The notes: generated by a model not told the origin, from the sequence alone. A DNA stretch of 64,000 nucleotides from Kordia aestuariivivens (GCF_014397005.1 NZ_JACGWS010000004.1:1-64000); one strand, 5' to 3'. Numbered from the stretch's first letter, positions 18,628 to 30,000 are shown. Translations and numbers: made by a program.

Positions 18628-18720
18628 TGTTTTAAACCTTTAATACTTAATGTAGTCTAATATACTGTATACTAAAACTGTAATAGTTATTCTTAGTTTA
18701 CATTTTTTGGTGATTGGTTA

Positions 18721-18751
18721 AAAGGAGTGTTTTTATAAAGCACTCCTTTTC
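18721..18751. terminator. Second hairpin, terminator-like
   Basis: A perfect 10-bp stem AAAAGGAGTG / CACTCCTTTT with an 11-nt loop and a following T-rich stretch. It lies about 95 bp after the cassette 1 terminator; no gene is visible between the two hairpins. Confidence 0.65.
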
Positions 18752-18835
18752 TATTTATACCCAATTTTAAAAATACCTACACATAAGTATTTTTATTTTC
18801 AAAATTGATTTGTAGCTTTAAGAAAAATAACACAG

Positions 18836-21800
18836 ATGGATTCTAGCACAAAATATCAGTTTAGTTCTTTCAAATATTTCGAAAGAAACAATATATCAAA
18901 GCGCATCATTATTATTTTTATCATCCTTTCGGCTTTAATGATGATTTGCGGAAAAATGTTTTCAATTTACGATTGGATACTACATCCACAATTTACAGAG
19001 ACAAGTGTTACGAAAGCTTGGTTTCTAGATAACACAACTACCTTACAGCAATGGATTTTTCATCTATTTTTTATATTCGATTTTGTTTGGGCGGCGTTGC
19101 TTTTTTATATTCTTGGAAGATATGTGCATACAAAAGCTACTGCGAATAGCATGCAATGGGTTTTTAAACTATTCGTTGTGCTCGCTAGTATCGCATATAC
19201 GTTTGATTGTACTGAGAATTTTTACTATTTATTTAATAAAGAATATCCGCAAACCATTGTTTCCATTAAAATTGGCGCGTATGCAATTGCGCTCATTACC
19301 GTATTGGTAGTATTGTTGCGCTATTCCTTAAAGAATAGATTTTTGATTCTTAAAGAGTTTGTATCATCTTCCTGGATAAGTTTGCTGTTCTTAGTTATTA
19401 TTGGACTTACCTTACCGAAAGCACCACAAGTAAATTCAATCATTGTAGATTTATACTATAAGCCTTTTTGGTTTGTAATTGTATTATTGCTACTCTTAGC
19501 TCCTATTTATTGCATTACATTATCACATTACCCTAACTACTTTTTACTGTCAAAGTCCAATCGAAAATTTAAAGATAAAGAATGGAAAATGACCAAATCT
19601 TTTGGAATATTTGGAATTGTTTGGTACAAAAATAAAAAAGGAAATACCAAAAAGAGTAATGAGTATGAAAGCTATATCAGCTTTTTACGCAGAACCATCG
19701 GTGTATTCTTTTATGCAGCTTTATTTTATATGATTGCCTATACCGCAGATACAAATTTTAGTATTGGTGTGAAACTTAGCGGATTTTCTAGTGTATTAGT
19801 GATTGCGCTGATATGGTGGTTGTATGTATTAAAAAAGAAGAAAGATAAATGGTGGTTATATTATGAAAATAGCATCAAAAAAGCAGATAACGAATTTGAT
19901 GATTTATATATAATTAAAGATGATACTTCTAAGCCTAAAAGTCCTATGGTGAGCTATATTATATTTTTAACTTTGACACTTGTGGCGCATCTCCTACTGT
20001 TCATTTTATTATTGTGGTTTGAACATCCGTATAATTATACCACCGTCATTATAAGTCTTGTGTGCGTTACACTTCAAGCCATAACCTATACGTATTACAG
20101 AACATATAGAACGTTGTTTAAATATACTTTTTTCAATGAAAACAACACCGCTATTTTCACTGCTTTTCCATTGCTATATGATCAAACAGATACGCGTAGT
20201 GACGAACTAAAGAAAAAAGAAATTCTTACGATGTTTGAGAAAAACAATTTCTTTGGTCAATCTTCTTTTTTCAAAATGCTTTCAAAAATAAGAATAGGTT
20301 CATTATCCTTAGGTTCTTTGAGTAATAATGTGATTTTTTTACAAATTATAGCCTACTTTGGAGTTGCAAACACGTTGTTTTTAGCAGCGATTAATATATG
20401 GCCAACGTTTGCAATGAAGGTGAATGCTATCATTATTATACTTTCGTATTTCTTCCTATTGTATGGTATTATCGTCATTATTTTAAAACATTTTATTTAT
20501 TACAATTTAGCTGAAGATGATTTTGCGCAACGCAACAAGAAAAAATTCTTTTTCACAGTATACACGACTGTTTTACTGCTTGTTATTTTTAGTTATTTAG
20601 CCCGATCTAACGAAAGTTCTGCCAATAATTTATTTGAATTGGCACAAATAGAAGATACGACTCAAAAGAAAGTGACTTTACAGGAATACACTAAAAACTT
20701 ACCCAATACACGTTATTATATTGGTTGTTATGGCGGTGGAATGAAAGCAAATGCTTGGACAATGACAGTATTAAATGCGTTGGATAAAAACAACACTTTA
20801 TATGACAAAACGGTTTGCATGTCTGGTGCTTCTGGTGGTACTATCGGATTGATTAATTATTCTGTGATTAAACATGAAATCAGCGATTTAGAAAAACGAA
20901 ATGCTGCTATTAAAAGAATTGGCACAGAGAATATATTATCAATGGACTTAGCCCATTTATTTGGTAGAGATTGGTTTACACATGTATTCTTGCCTATTAA
21001 TTTGCAGGGGAAAGATCGATCAACTGGAGCAATGCGTACGTATGCAGAATATGCAAATCCTACATTTAATGAAGCTGCTTTTCAATCCAAAACATACAGA
21101 CAATATTGGAATGAAATGTATGCCAAAAGAGAGAATCGTTTTCCAATACTGATTAGCAATTCAACCAATATTAAAGGACGACAAGGAATGGCGGTTTCAG
21201 TACCAACGGAAGGTATTTCACATCAGATTTTATATTTGGGGGCAAACGATATTTTAGCGTTGGACAATGATAAAACATTAAGTTTTTACAATGCTGCATC
21301 AACTACAAATAGGTTTCCATTAATTAGTCCTGCGGCTACTATTGAAGGTGAAGGACAATACAACGATGGTGGAATTTACGAGAATTCTGGTCTGTTATCT
21401 GCTTATAAATTATACGAAGCAATTAATGAATTAGATCCTTCTGCAGAACAAAAAAAGACAGTTTTTATTAATATTATAAATGATAAAGCGCAATATGTCA
21501 AATCGCGAATGGATAGTATTATGGGAATCTGTAAAGGAGGAAGAATTAATAAATCTAATGAAATTTCTGCCATTGTAAATTCAGTTGCTGCCACCGAAAT
21601 GTTTCCTGGATATATTAAGGATAAATTGAAACTATTAACCATTCAGAATGATAGCGTTACTTTTGAAAGTCTTTATTTGCCACATAAATTTGACTTTGAC
21701 GATATCCAAGCTATTTACGGTATGGATGTAAAAAATACTGCATGTGTAAAAACGATTGCTGAAATGATAGAAACGAACAATACCGAAATTAAAAATTTAA

Positions 21801-21937
21801 TGGAAGGTTGTTCTAAAGAAACAAATACAATTATTGAACCCGAAATGAGTCGTGTAATGGCAGTACCTGCTTTTGATTTTATGCAATATATGCTGAATCA
21901 TAGCAGTATAAAAAGTACGATTGAAAAGTTGCAGTAG
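18836..21937 (+). CDS. Membrane-anchored patatin-like phospholipase
   Basis: A 1033-residue protein in two halves. Residues ~20-600 contain a dozen or so hydrophobic segments, including paired helices around 55-170, 190-235, 290-340, 385-425 and 500-595. Residues ~625-1000 form a patatin-like domain. It has an oxyanion loop CYGGGMKANAW (~630), a nucleophile elbow SGASGGTIG (~663) and the dyad Asp in YNDGGIYENSG (~843). All three elements look intact, so a membrane lipid acyl-hydrolase is likely. The membrane half is far larger than in standard patatins. It is monocistronic; substrate and topology are unknown. Confidence 0.8.
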   Translation: MDSSTKYQFSSFKYFERNNISKRIIIIFIILSALMMICGKMFSIYDWILHPQFTETSVTKAWFLDNTTTLQQWIFHLFFIFDFVWAALLFYILGRYVHTKATANSMQWVFKLFVVLASIAYTFDCTENFYYLFNKEYPQTIVSIKIGAYAIALITVLVVLLRYSLKNRFLILKEFVSSSWISLLFLVIIGLTLPKAPQVNSIIVDLYYKPFWFVIVLLLLLAPIYCITLSHYPNYFLLSKSNRKFKDKEWKMTKSFGIFGIVWYKNKKGNTKKSNEYESYISFLRRTIGVFFYAALFYMIAYTADTNFSIGVKLSGFSSVLVIALIWWLYVLKKKKDKWWLYYENSIKKADNEFDDLYIIKDDTSKPKSPMVSYIIFLTLTLVAHLLLFILLLWFEHPYNYTTVIISLVCVTLQAITYTYYRTYRTLFKYTFFNENNTAIFTAFPLLYDQTDTRSDELKKKEILTMFEKNNFFGQSSFFKMLSKIRIGSLSLGSLSNNVIFLQIIAYFGVANTLFLAAINIWPTFAMKVNAIIIILSYFFLLYGIIVIILKHFIYYNLAEDDFAQRNKKKFFFTVYTTVLLLVIFSYLARSNESSANNLFELAQIEDTTQKKVTLQEYTKNLPNTRYYIGCYGGGMKANAWTMTVLNALDKNNTLYDKTVCMSGASGGTIGLINYSVIKHEISDLEKRNAAIKRIGTENILSMDLAHLFGRDWFTHVFLPINLQGKDRSTGAMRTYAEYANPTFNEAAFQSKTYRQYWNEMYAKRENRFPILISNSTNIKGRQGMAVSVPTEGISHQILYLGANDILALDNDKTLSFYNAASTTNRFPLISPAATIEGEGQYNDGGIYENSGLLSAYKLYEAINELDPSAEQKKTVFINIINDKAQYVKSRMDSIMGICKGGRINKSNEISAIVNSVAATEMFPGYIKDKLKLLTIQNDSVTFESLYLPHKFDFDDIQAIYGMDVKNTACVKTIAEMIETNNTEIKNLMEGCSKETNTIIEPEMSRVMAVPAFDFMQYMLNHSSIKSTIEKLQ

Positions 21938-21942
21938 TGCCT

Positions 21943-23004
21943 TTATTTAAAAGTCAATTTCGCAATCCGATTTTTCCCTGCGGCATACGCTAAAGAGTCG
22001 TTTACAAATTGAATGGTGTAGAATCCTTCATCGGACAAATGTGTCCATGTATTTCCTGCATCTTTAGAATAATCGATTCCTTTGAAACCAACCGCGACCA
22101 ATTCCTTTGCGTTGCTGTTTGGAATGTATTGTACGCAACTTCTATAGCCCGGACCTGAATTTTCAGCGACTAATTTCCATGTTTTTCCACCATTGGAAGT
22201 CCTGATTTTATTGGCTTCATTTCCGTCACCTTGTGTATAATCGCCACCAATAGCAAATCCGTTTTTGGAATCATAAAAATCTACAGAATACATTCCTGTA
22301 GTTTCCAATCCTTGAACAATGGGCGTTTCATACACAGTCCACGATTTTCCTTTGTCCGCAGAATATAGTATTCTACTCGCCTTTCCTCCTGTTGCAATCC
22401 AAGTTTCATCGCCAACAATCGAAATGTTTGTATTACTTGCAGCAAAAGCGGCTTCTCCTTCGGTTGCTTTTGGTAAATTATCACAGGAAACCTTCTGCCA
22501 AGTCGTTCCACCATCGCGCGTAATAATCATACTGATACAATCGTCAGTTGGATCGCCCATGGCAATTCCTTCTTGATCATTCCAGAAAGCAATTGCATCA
22601 TAAAATACTTTTTCGTGTTCCTCTTTGTAGACTAATTGAACCGTTCCATCTTTTGAAATTTTATATAATAACGCAGGAGTTACAATACTAATTCCAAAAG
22701 TAGCATTATTAGCATACGCTACGGCTCTAAAACTTACATTTAGAGAATCGGGCACTTTTCCTTTCAACAATGCTGTATGTGCGTTTTTTGCTGCGTTATA
22801 ATGTCCTATGGTGGTTTTATTTCCACCATACACTAAATCGTTTGTTGGTGTAATTGCAATCGCTCTAATACTGATAGAATCGTTGAATATTGACTCAATC
22901 TGAACTTCCGTAATTGCTTTTTTAGGCTGCTGTACTTTTTCTTGTTTCTTTTCTTCACAAGAAAAAAATAATACCAATACAACGAATGAAATGAAGATAC
23001 GCAT
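21943..23004 (-). CDS. YCF48/BNR-like beta-propeller lipoprotein
   Basis: A 353-residue lipoprotein (lipobox LVLFFSC at ~17). The repeats have sialidase/BNR or Ycf48 character: ITRDGGTTWQKV near 165, YSADKGKSWTV near 215, RTSNGGKTWKLV near 272 and YSKDAGNTWTHL near 317. The pattern is of a beta-propeller in the envelope. Relatives are often annotated as oxidoreductases or photosystem assembly factor-like proteins, but no catalytic residue can be named. It is the second gene of a pair, 2 bp after the membrane protein gene at 23007-24023. Confidence 0.78.
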   Translation of the reverse strand: MRIFISFVVLVLFFSCEEKKQEKVQQPKKAITEVQIESIFNDSISIRAIAITPTNDLVYGGNKTTIGHYNAAKNAHTALLKGKVPDSLNVSFRAVAYANNATFGISIVTPALLYKISKDGTVQLVYKEEHEKVFYDAIAFWNDQEGIAMGDPTDDCISMIITRDGGTTWQKVSCDNLPKATEGEAAFAASNTNISIVGDETWIATGGKASRILYSADKGKSWTVYETPIVQGLETTGMYSVDFYDSKNGFAIGGDYTQGDGNEANKIRTSNGGKTWKLVAENSGPGYRSCVQYIPNSNAKELVAVGFKGIDYSKDAGNTWTHLSDEGFYTIQFVNDSLAYAAGKNRIAKLTFK

Positions 23005-23006
23005 GA

Positions 23007-24023
23007 TTACGTTTTTTTAGGGTTAAAGATCGATTGACCAATCGCTTTGATCGAAATTACATTCAGAGGAAATTCCATAAACACATGCAATAAACTTAAA
23101 AATAACAGTAATGTCAATCCAATTTTGTAATTATAAAAATACAATGCCACGGAAACTATCCAAAGTGTAAGAATCAATAGCGAACGTTTTTGTGTGAGCA
23201 TTTTATGCCAACCAATAACTGTTGTTTTTGAAAACCAATTTAGGTAATGATAGGTGTATGCAAACGAAATAAATATTTGAATTTTCACATCAAATATTCT
23301 AAAAAAGGAAAAGGTTGTTCCATCCGACAAACCTAATAGTTTAGAAATATTTATATTCAATAGATGAAAACTATTTTGTCTATAAATGCCTTCGGTAGTT
23401 TCGCCTATTACTATATGTTGAGTTGAAAAACTCATATACGCTATTATAAAAGGAATCAAAACCATTAATAAGACATTAAAGTATCCTACTTTAGAATTTG
23501 ATTTTAAATTTCCATACCACATGAATAATAAGGTGAATAAATACACATGAATCACTGTTGGAAGTAAGACGCCTATAATGATATGATAGAGCGGAAAAAA
23601 GTGCAATAAAACGGCTAATACAACTCCTAAAGCAATTGTTAGATATTGATGTGATTTCTTTTTAAATCCGATAAAAGCAATCGCGCAAGCGATGGCAATA
23701 AAGAAACAGGAATTTAGATAGGTAGGTAAATAATATACTATTTGACGCACAAGATCATAATCTTTATAGTCTGCAAAAATTGATAGTCGCAAAAGAGGTG
23801 GAATCGATAATACTAATGAAAAAACAATCGTTAGATAAATCCAAATTTTATTGTTGGCAACAAAATAATTTTTATCGCGAATCCAATTGATTTCCGTGAA
23901 ATAATGTAATGGTCCCAGTATTGCATACGCCAAGAGAAAAAGCTCAAAAGGCAACCAATATGCTAAGAGAAAAGATAGTAAAATCAATCCGGTATTAAGA
24001 AAGTCTATGTTCAGCGTTTTCAT
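23007..24023 (-). CDS. Polytopic membrane protein of unknown function
   Basis: A 338-residue protein with about ten hydrophobic segments. The region LLAYAILGPLHYFTEINWIRD (~30-50) places His and Glu next to a helix, and TYHYLNWFSKT (~255) has another His. Those polar residues inside membrane helices recall di-iron or Brp/Blh-like membrane enzymes, but the match is weak and I do not assign it. It is co-transcribed with the BNR-like lipoprotein. Confidence 0.6.
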   Translation of the reverse strand: MKTLNIDFLNTGLILLSFLLAYWLPFELFLLAYAILGPLHYFTEINWIRDKNYFVANNKIWIYLTIVFSLVLSIPPLLRLSIFADYKDYDLVRQIVYYLPTYLNSCFFIAIACAIAFIGFKKKSHQYLTIALGVVLAVLLHFFPLYHIIIGVLLPTVIHVYLFTLLFMWYGNLKSNSKVGYFNVLLMVLIPFIIAYMSFSTQHIVIGETTEGIYRQNSFHLLNINISKLLGLSDGTTFSFFRIFDVKIQIFISFAYTYHYLNWFSKTTVIGWHKMLTQKRSLLILTLWIVSVALYFYNYKIGLTLLLFLSLLHVFMEFPLNVISIKAIGQSIFNPKKT

Positions 24024-24036
24024 ATCGTCTAAAAAT

Positions 24037-24068
24037 AAAAAAAGCTCCGTAGTTTACGAAGCTTTTTT
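24037..24068 (-). terminator. Terminator of the adhesin gene
   Basis: AAAAAAGCTcCGTA and TACGaAGCTTTTTT pair over 14 positions with one mismatch, with a short loop. It lies about 30 bp past the stop of the gene at 24100. Confidence 0.8.
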
Positions 24069-24099
24069 ATCTTAATTTAAGAATTGAATTCTTATTGTA

Positions 24100-26868
24100 T
24101 TATTGAATGATCATTTTCTTAGTATCTACTTTCTTACCATCAATGTATAATGTGTAATAGTACATTCCAGAAGATAATGTTCTTGTGTTGATGTCTAATT
24201 CGCTTTCTCCTCTATTTGGAAGATCAACCGTTGAAATTACTTGTCCAGCCGTATTTACAAATACGATGGCAGCATTTCCGCTTGTATCTTGTGGAATAAA
24301 GTAACGGATAGAAGATGTATCATTAAAAGGATTTGGAATATTTTGGTATAAAATAGCGCCGCTTCTTGATGCTGGCGTTCCACCTGGTAATGATAATGTT
24401 CCACTACATGCACATGCTTCGATAATTGCTACTCTTGCAAGTAAATCATCTATTTGTGCTTGTTGTGCTGTGTTTTCAGCTTCTAATGTACTTAAAACTG
24501 GAGATAAATCAACGTTTACTGAAGTTCCTCCTTCAATAGCTACGGTTAATGTATTTCCTGATAACGTTGCAGAAGTTAAGTTTTGATTATCTGTTCCTGT
24601 TCCATCTTGCAATGAAACTAAATCAACACCAGTTCCACCAGAAATATTTAAGGTTGTTCCTGTTAAAGATAAATCTTGACTATCAGTTCCTGTTCCATCT
24701 TGTAATGAAACTAAATCAACGCCTGTTCCACCAGAAATATTTAAAGTTGTTCCTGTTAATGATAAACCTTGACTATCAGTGTTGTCTAAATATCCTGATA
24801 AATCAACCGTTCCTGCATCACCTGTAATACTTAAAACGTTTGCTGCAATAGAAATTGCTTGACTATCTGTTCCTGTTCCATCTTGTAATGAAACTAAATC
24901 AACGCCAGTTCCACCAGAAATATTTAAAGTTGTTCCTGTTAATGATAAATCTTGACTATCAGTATTATCTAAATATCCTGATAAATCAACAGTTGTTACG
25001 CCACCAGAAATACTTAATACATTTGCTGCAATAGCTAAATCTTGACTATCTGTGTTATCTAAATACCCTGATAAATCAACAGTTCCTGCATCACCAGTAA
25101 TACTTAAAACATCTCCAGCAACTGAAATTGCTTGACTATCTGTATTATCTAAATATCCTGATAAATCAACCGTTCCTGCATCACCTGTAATGCTTAATAC
25201 ATCAGCAGCAACTGAAATTGCTTGTGCATCAGTGTTATCTAAATATGGCGATAAATCTACCGAACCACCATCTACTAAACTCAATGTATTAGTAGCAAGA
25301 GATAAATCTTGTGTATCCATGTTCATCATTCCTTTCCACTGTGTTCCATCCCAATAGAATGAATTATCTGTTTCTGTATCATACACAACCATACCTTCAT
25401 CTGTAGCTCCTAATGAACTTCCAAATGCAGTACGTTCTGCCGTTGTCATACGGTTTAAGTGCAAACCTTTAGTTGTTCCTGTTAAGTCTAAAGAGGCATT
25501 TGCGTTTGGTGTATCAGTTCCGATACCAACACTTAATGGGTTTATGCTTCCACCAAGAACCATCGTATTATCATTTAAGGCTGTGGCAGCATTACCAATA
25601 GCAACTGAGTTTGTTCCTTGTACGTTTGCATTCACTCCAATAGCAATATTATTTGTTGGATCTAAAGCACTTGGATCTAAAGAAGAAGCTTGATATCCAA
25701 TAACGATTGCTCCATCATTTTGTGCTACCGTTGTAGAACCAATGGCAATTGCAAACTGATTGTCAACATCTACATCACGTCCAATACCTACAGCATCATT
25801 TTCTGCAACATTCACACGATCACCAATACCAACTGAGTAATCAGCTAGAGTACCCATATTTCCTAAATATCCTAACATCACAGAGTTTTGTCCTCTAACA
25901 TCATGGTCGTGTCCTAAAGAAATTGAATATTGTCCATCGATAAATGCTCTGTTACCAAATCCCATCACATTATTATTACTTACAGTAATGTCGTACCCAT
26001 AAAACACGGCGTTAGAACGATTTGTATTATCAAAATCTGCAAGCGACCCCATACCTACGTTATATTGTCCTTCTCTGTTTGTAAAACCTGTAGAGAAACC
26101 TACATACGTATTGTGGTTTGCATTTGTTGTATTATTTGTACGGTTGTTATCCCAACCTGCTTGTGCTCCAATGAATGTGTTATAATCTGCCCATTCTGTA
26201 GCTACACCGGCAGCAGCACCAACCATAGTGTTGTAAATACCATCTCCAATATCAATTGCAGCAGAATCTCCAACTCCAGTATTGTGGTGACCATCATCTA
26301 CATCACTCATAGCTTCACTACCAATAGCAGTGTTTCGATATCCAACATCAGATGAAATACCTACTTCGTTTCCTACGAATGTTTGCTTATAACCAGTAGT
26401 ATTACTAAAACCTGCATCTTCTCCGATGAATGTGTTTTCGTAACCTGTTGTGTTATTTGCTCCTGATTCTTCACCTACGAATGTGTTATCATAACCAGTA
26501 GTATTATTTTCACCAGATTCAGCACCAATAAAGGTATTATCTCCACCAGTTGTCGTTAAACGACCAGCTTCATAACCTATAAACGTGTTATCAAAACCAG
26601 TAGTATTAGAATATCCTGCTAGATACCCAATTGCAATTAGTTCACTTGTTGTTACGCTACGTCCAGCACTGTAACCAAATAATGTTACTCTAGAACCAGA
26701 AGTCAAGAAACTACCTGTACTATCTCCATACATGGTATTAAAATCTCCAGAAGTAATGGAAACTCCTGAACCAGTACCCATGGTTTCATTTAACGTTTGT
26801 GCTTGCAAGCCTGTCACTCCTAAAAAGCTCAATACAAACACAATTACGAGGGGTAATTGTTTTTTCAT
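24100..26868 (-). CDS. T9SS-sorted adhesin with YadA-head-like repeats
   Basis: A 922-residue secreted protein. Signal peptide (FVLSFLGVTGLQAQ); residues ~30-440 are left-handed-helix style repeats. They include a clear 17-residue unit of the form GEESGANNTTGYENTFI, as in YadA/Hep_Hag heads. Residues ~520-760 hold at least seven near-identical 30-31-residue units (LDNTDSQAISVA... and LSLTGTTLNISGG...). A short coiled coil (~775-800) and a Cys pair (ACACS) follow. The C-terminus (NIPNPFNDTSSIRY ... KKMIIQ) is a type A T9SS sorting domain. This pairs an autotransporter-type head with T9SS export; a surface adhesin is the likely role. Confidence 0.87.
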   Translation of the reverse strand: MKKQLPLVIVFVLSFLGVTGLQAQTLNETMGTGSGVSITSGDFNTMYGDSTGSFLTSGSRVTLFGYSAGRSVTTSELIAIGYLAGYSNTTGFDNTFIGYEAGRLTTTGGDNTFIGAESGENNTTGYDNTFVGEESGANNTTGYENTFIGEDAGFSNTTGYKQTFVGNEVGISSDVGYRNTAIGSEAMSDVDDGHHNTGVGDSAAIDIGDGIYNTMVGAAAGVATEWADYNTFIGAQAGWDNNRTNNTTNANHNTYVGFSTGFTNREGQYNVGMGSLADFDNTNRSNAVFYGYDITVSNNNVMGFGNRAFIDGQYSISLGHDHDVRGQNSVMLGYLGNMGTLADYSVGIGDRVNVAENDAVGIGRDVDVDNQFAIAIGSTTVAQNDGAIVIGYQASSLDPSALDPTNNIAIGVNANVQGTNSVAIGNAATALNDNTMVLGGSINPLSVGIGTDTPNANASLDLTGTTKGLHLNRMTTAERTAFGSSLGATDEGMVVYDTETDNSFYWDGTQWKGMMNMDTQDLSLATNTLSLVDGGSVDLSPYLDNTDAQAISVAADVLSITGDAGTVDLSGYLDNTDSQAISVAGDVLSITGDAGTVDLSGYLDNTDSQDLAIAANVLSISGGVTTVDLSGYLDNTDSQDLSLTGTTLNISGGTGVDLVSLQDGTGTDSQAISIAANVLSITGDAGTVDLSGYLDNTDSQGLSLTGTTLNISGGTGVDLVSLQDGTGTDSQDLSLTGTTLNISGGTGVDLVSLQDGTGTDNQNLTSATLSGNTLTVAIEGGTSVNVDLSPVLSTLEAENTAQQAQIDDLLARVAIIEACACSGTLSLPGGTPASRSGAILYQNIPNPFNDTSSIRYFIPQDTSGNAAIVFVNTAGQVISTVDLPNRGESELDINTRTLSSGMYYYTLYIDGKKVDTKKMIIQ
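24549..25260. repeat. Tandem coding repeats within the adhesin gene
   Basis: Units of about 90-93 bp recur with high identity, encoding the SGYLDNTDSQ and SLTGTTLNISGG blocks. Some pairs differ at only a few bases, so slipped pairing or recombination could change copy number in frame. Confidence 0.8.
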
Positions 26869-26902
26869 AATAGAATTGTTGTTAGTTTATTTTATGGTAA
26901 TT

Positions 26903-26910
26903 CAAATATA
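26903..26910 (-). promoter_or_regulatory. Adhesin gene promoter -7 box
   Basis: TATATTTG on the minus strand fits TAnnTTTG, 34 nt before the start codon at 26868. A TTTG lies about 25 nt further upstream, slightly beyond the usual spacing. Confidence 0.5.
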
Positions 26911-27068
26911 GTAAATATAATTTTAACATAATTTTCAAATATACTTAACAATTCATTAAAAAACATACGGGAATACACCTGTTTTTAAAATGCAACCTAC
27001 ATACAATTATATTTTATTCATAACTTGGTTCTTTTCGGAATGAATAATTCTACTATATTGCATGAAAA

Positions 27069-30000
27069 ATGAACCTAACTGTAATGCCAAAAGCTAAAAA
27101 AATTACGAGCTGGATGCTCTTTGCATTTGTGTTTATAATCTATGCGATTTCCGCTTCTAACACCATTGCTTTCTGGGATAGTCCTGAGTTTATCACAAGT
27201 AGTTATACGCTTCAAGCATCACATCCGCCGGGCGCGCCTTTTTATACAATTCTATGTAAAGTCATCCTATCCTTTTTCCCTGCAACCAAAGCTGCTTTGA
27301 TTAGCAACTTAATTTCCGGATTTTTTGGCGCCTTAACTATTACATTATTATTTAGAATTACTATAAATGTTGCAGAACGCGTACTTTCAGTAACCAAGAG
27401 TAATTATACAGCTTTGATTGCGGGAATTATCGCTGCACTAACCCTTGCCTTTTCTGATAGTTTTTGGACTGCTTCCACAGAAGCAGAAGTATATACATTA
27501 TCATTTGCGCTTATGACAGGAATGATTCATATCATGTTACTGTGGGAACGCGAATTAGACAAAAGAAAAGAAATGCGTTACATGCTACTTTTTGCATTTC
27601 TTCTCGGAATTTCTACAAGTGTACATTTAATTCTAATCGCTATTGTAATTCCGCTTTCTATTTTAATTGCACACAAAAAATTTGGGCTCACAATCAAAAA
27701 TTTTATACTAGCCATTTTACTAGGCTGTATTTCTTTTTTCTTTATTTACGGATTTCTTGTACAAGGAATTATAAAACTCACAAACACCTTAGATATTTGG
27801 CTTGTAAACTCCTTTAAAATGTCTTTAAACTCAGGAATTACTGTCATGTTTTTAGGCATACTAATCTCATTTAGTTTGCTCTTAGTATTTTCTCAAAAAC
27901 GTCAAAAAACAATCCTTCAACATGGTACTTTAGGTGTAATTTTCTTTTTTATAGGAATGAGTTCATTTTTCATGCCGATGCAACGATCTAATGTAAACAC
28001 ATTGATTGCTGAAAGCATGAAAAACAGTAACAAAATGCTACAATATGTTCGTGCAGAGCAATTTGGCGTAAGCGCTATTCCATTATTCAAAGGACCTGCA
28101 TTTAATGCTCCATTAGATAAAGATGTTGGCTTTGTTGACGGAAAACCTATGTATAGCTATGACATTGATCAGAAAAAATACCTAAAAACTGATGACGGAA
28201 AATTTAAGACCGTAAACTATGCTGATGAGTTCACACTCTTTTTCCCAAGAATGTTTGACAAAGGCGATGCCGAAAAATACAAAGCATGGACACCTATTTT
28301 CGGTGAACCGATAAAATATCCCGTACAAGGAGAAATTGTTACCATAAACAAACCCACGTTTACAGAAAACCTAAGCTTTTTTGTAAACTATCAATTGATG
28401 TGGATGAACGCACGTTATTTGTTTTGGAATTTTATTGGCAGACAAAACGATCATCATGGTTTAGGCTATATCAAAGATGGAAATTGGGTTAGCGGAATTA
28501 ATGCATTTGACAAGCACAGAATCGGAGACCAATCGATCATTCCTGAATATTATAAACATCACAAAGGAAACGACGCCTACTATTTTTTACCATTCATCTT
28601 AGGCATTTTAGGTATTATCGCGTTGCGAAAACACAAACCCTATTTTTGGACTACTTTGCTCCTATTTCTCACTTTTGGCATCGGAATTACCATTTATGTA
28701 AACCCTGTTCCTTCCAGTATTTTAATTCGCGAACGCGATTATATTTTTATTGGTTCTTTTGTCATATTTGCCTTGTGGATTGGACTCTCAGTAGTATTTC
28801 TAGCGCAAGCTTTACAAGGAATTAAAAACCCGAAAATACGTATCGGAATTATTGCCGCAATTGCACTTTTAGCTTCTCCAATACAATTATTAGCCAAAGG
28901 TTGGGACAATCACCAACGCGGTCATGATAACTTTGCCTACAACTTCGGAAAAGCCTATTTAGATGCCTGTCCGGAGCAATCTATATTGATTACTGATGGC
29001 GATAATATGATTTTTCCGCTTTGGTATTTACAACAAGTAGAAGGCTATCGCACAGATGTACGTGTCATTAATTTTGCGCAATTAAATATTGAAACACATA
29101 TTGATCATCTCAAAAAGAAACTTTACGACTCAAAACCGATAAAAATAGACCTCAACAAAGACTTATATATTAGTGGTGCTGAAAAATTGTTTCCTTTGCA
29201 GGAAGAAACAAAAAAAGCTGCCGTTTTGCCTATTTTGTTCGAGTTTTTAACGAAAGATAATACACGAATTAACTGGAATGGACGTATGCGACACTATATT
29301 CCATCAACTACATTTTCAATTCCAATTGATACCACACGTATTAAAAAGCTATTTGATCCTAAAAAACTAAATGCTTCGTATACCGCATCAATCACTTGGG
29401 AAAATCCTAAAAAGTTTTATGGTTTAAATGAACTTGCATTGATGAATTTGTTGCTAAATAATATTCACGACCGACCAATTTGCTTTGCGATTAATGGTAA
29501 AAAGAGTCATTTTATAAACTTAGAACCGTACATGATTCAACATGGAATGGTAAACATATTAGCGCCAATTCAACGAAAAGATCCAGATGTAAATCCTAAA
29601 ATTGTAGATACCAAAATGATGTATTCATATATCATGAATGAAGTTCAGTTTGAAGGTTTAGATGATGATACCGTTTTTATTCGCGATGAAAACACGACTT
29701 ACGCACGTGAAATTTTGCGCCAAAACTATTATTTCCTTGCGCAAGCGTTGTTAGAAGAAGGACAAACCAAAAAAGCTATAGAGGTCTTAAATAAATGCAC
29801 TACGCTTTTTCCAAACAAAACAATTCCATACAAACAATATTCCTATGCTATTGGGAAATTATATGTGCGTGCAGGAAACATACTTAAAGGAACAGAAATT
29901 TGCACAATTGCAATGCAAAATATTTGGGACGAATTGCAATGGATGACATCATTTGATCCGCCTAATCCAATTATAAATTTACGTCATGCATATCGTTTAA

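Noticed and set aside
23007-24023. Brp/Blh-type beta-carotene dioxygenase
   Set aside because: Only a His/Glu near one helix is shared; the diagnostic His motifs of that family are not visible.
24549-26355. Plus-strand open frames opposite the adhesin gene
   Set aside because: They arise from the repetitive antisense sequence (Leu/Phe- or Cys/Ile-rich repeats) and are shadows.
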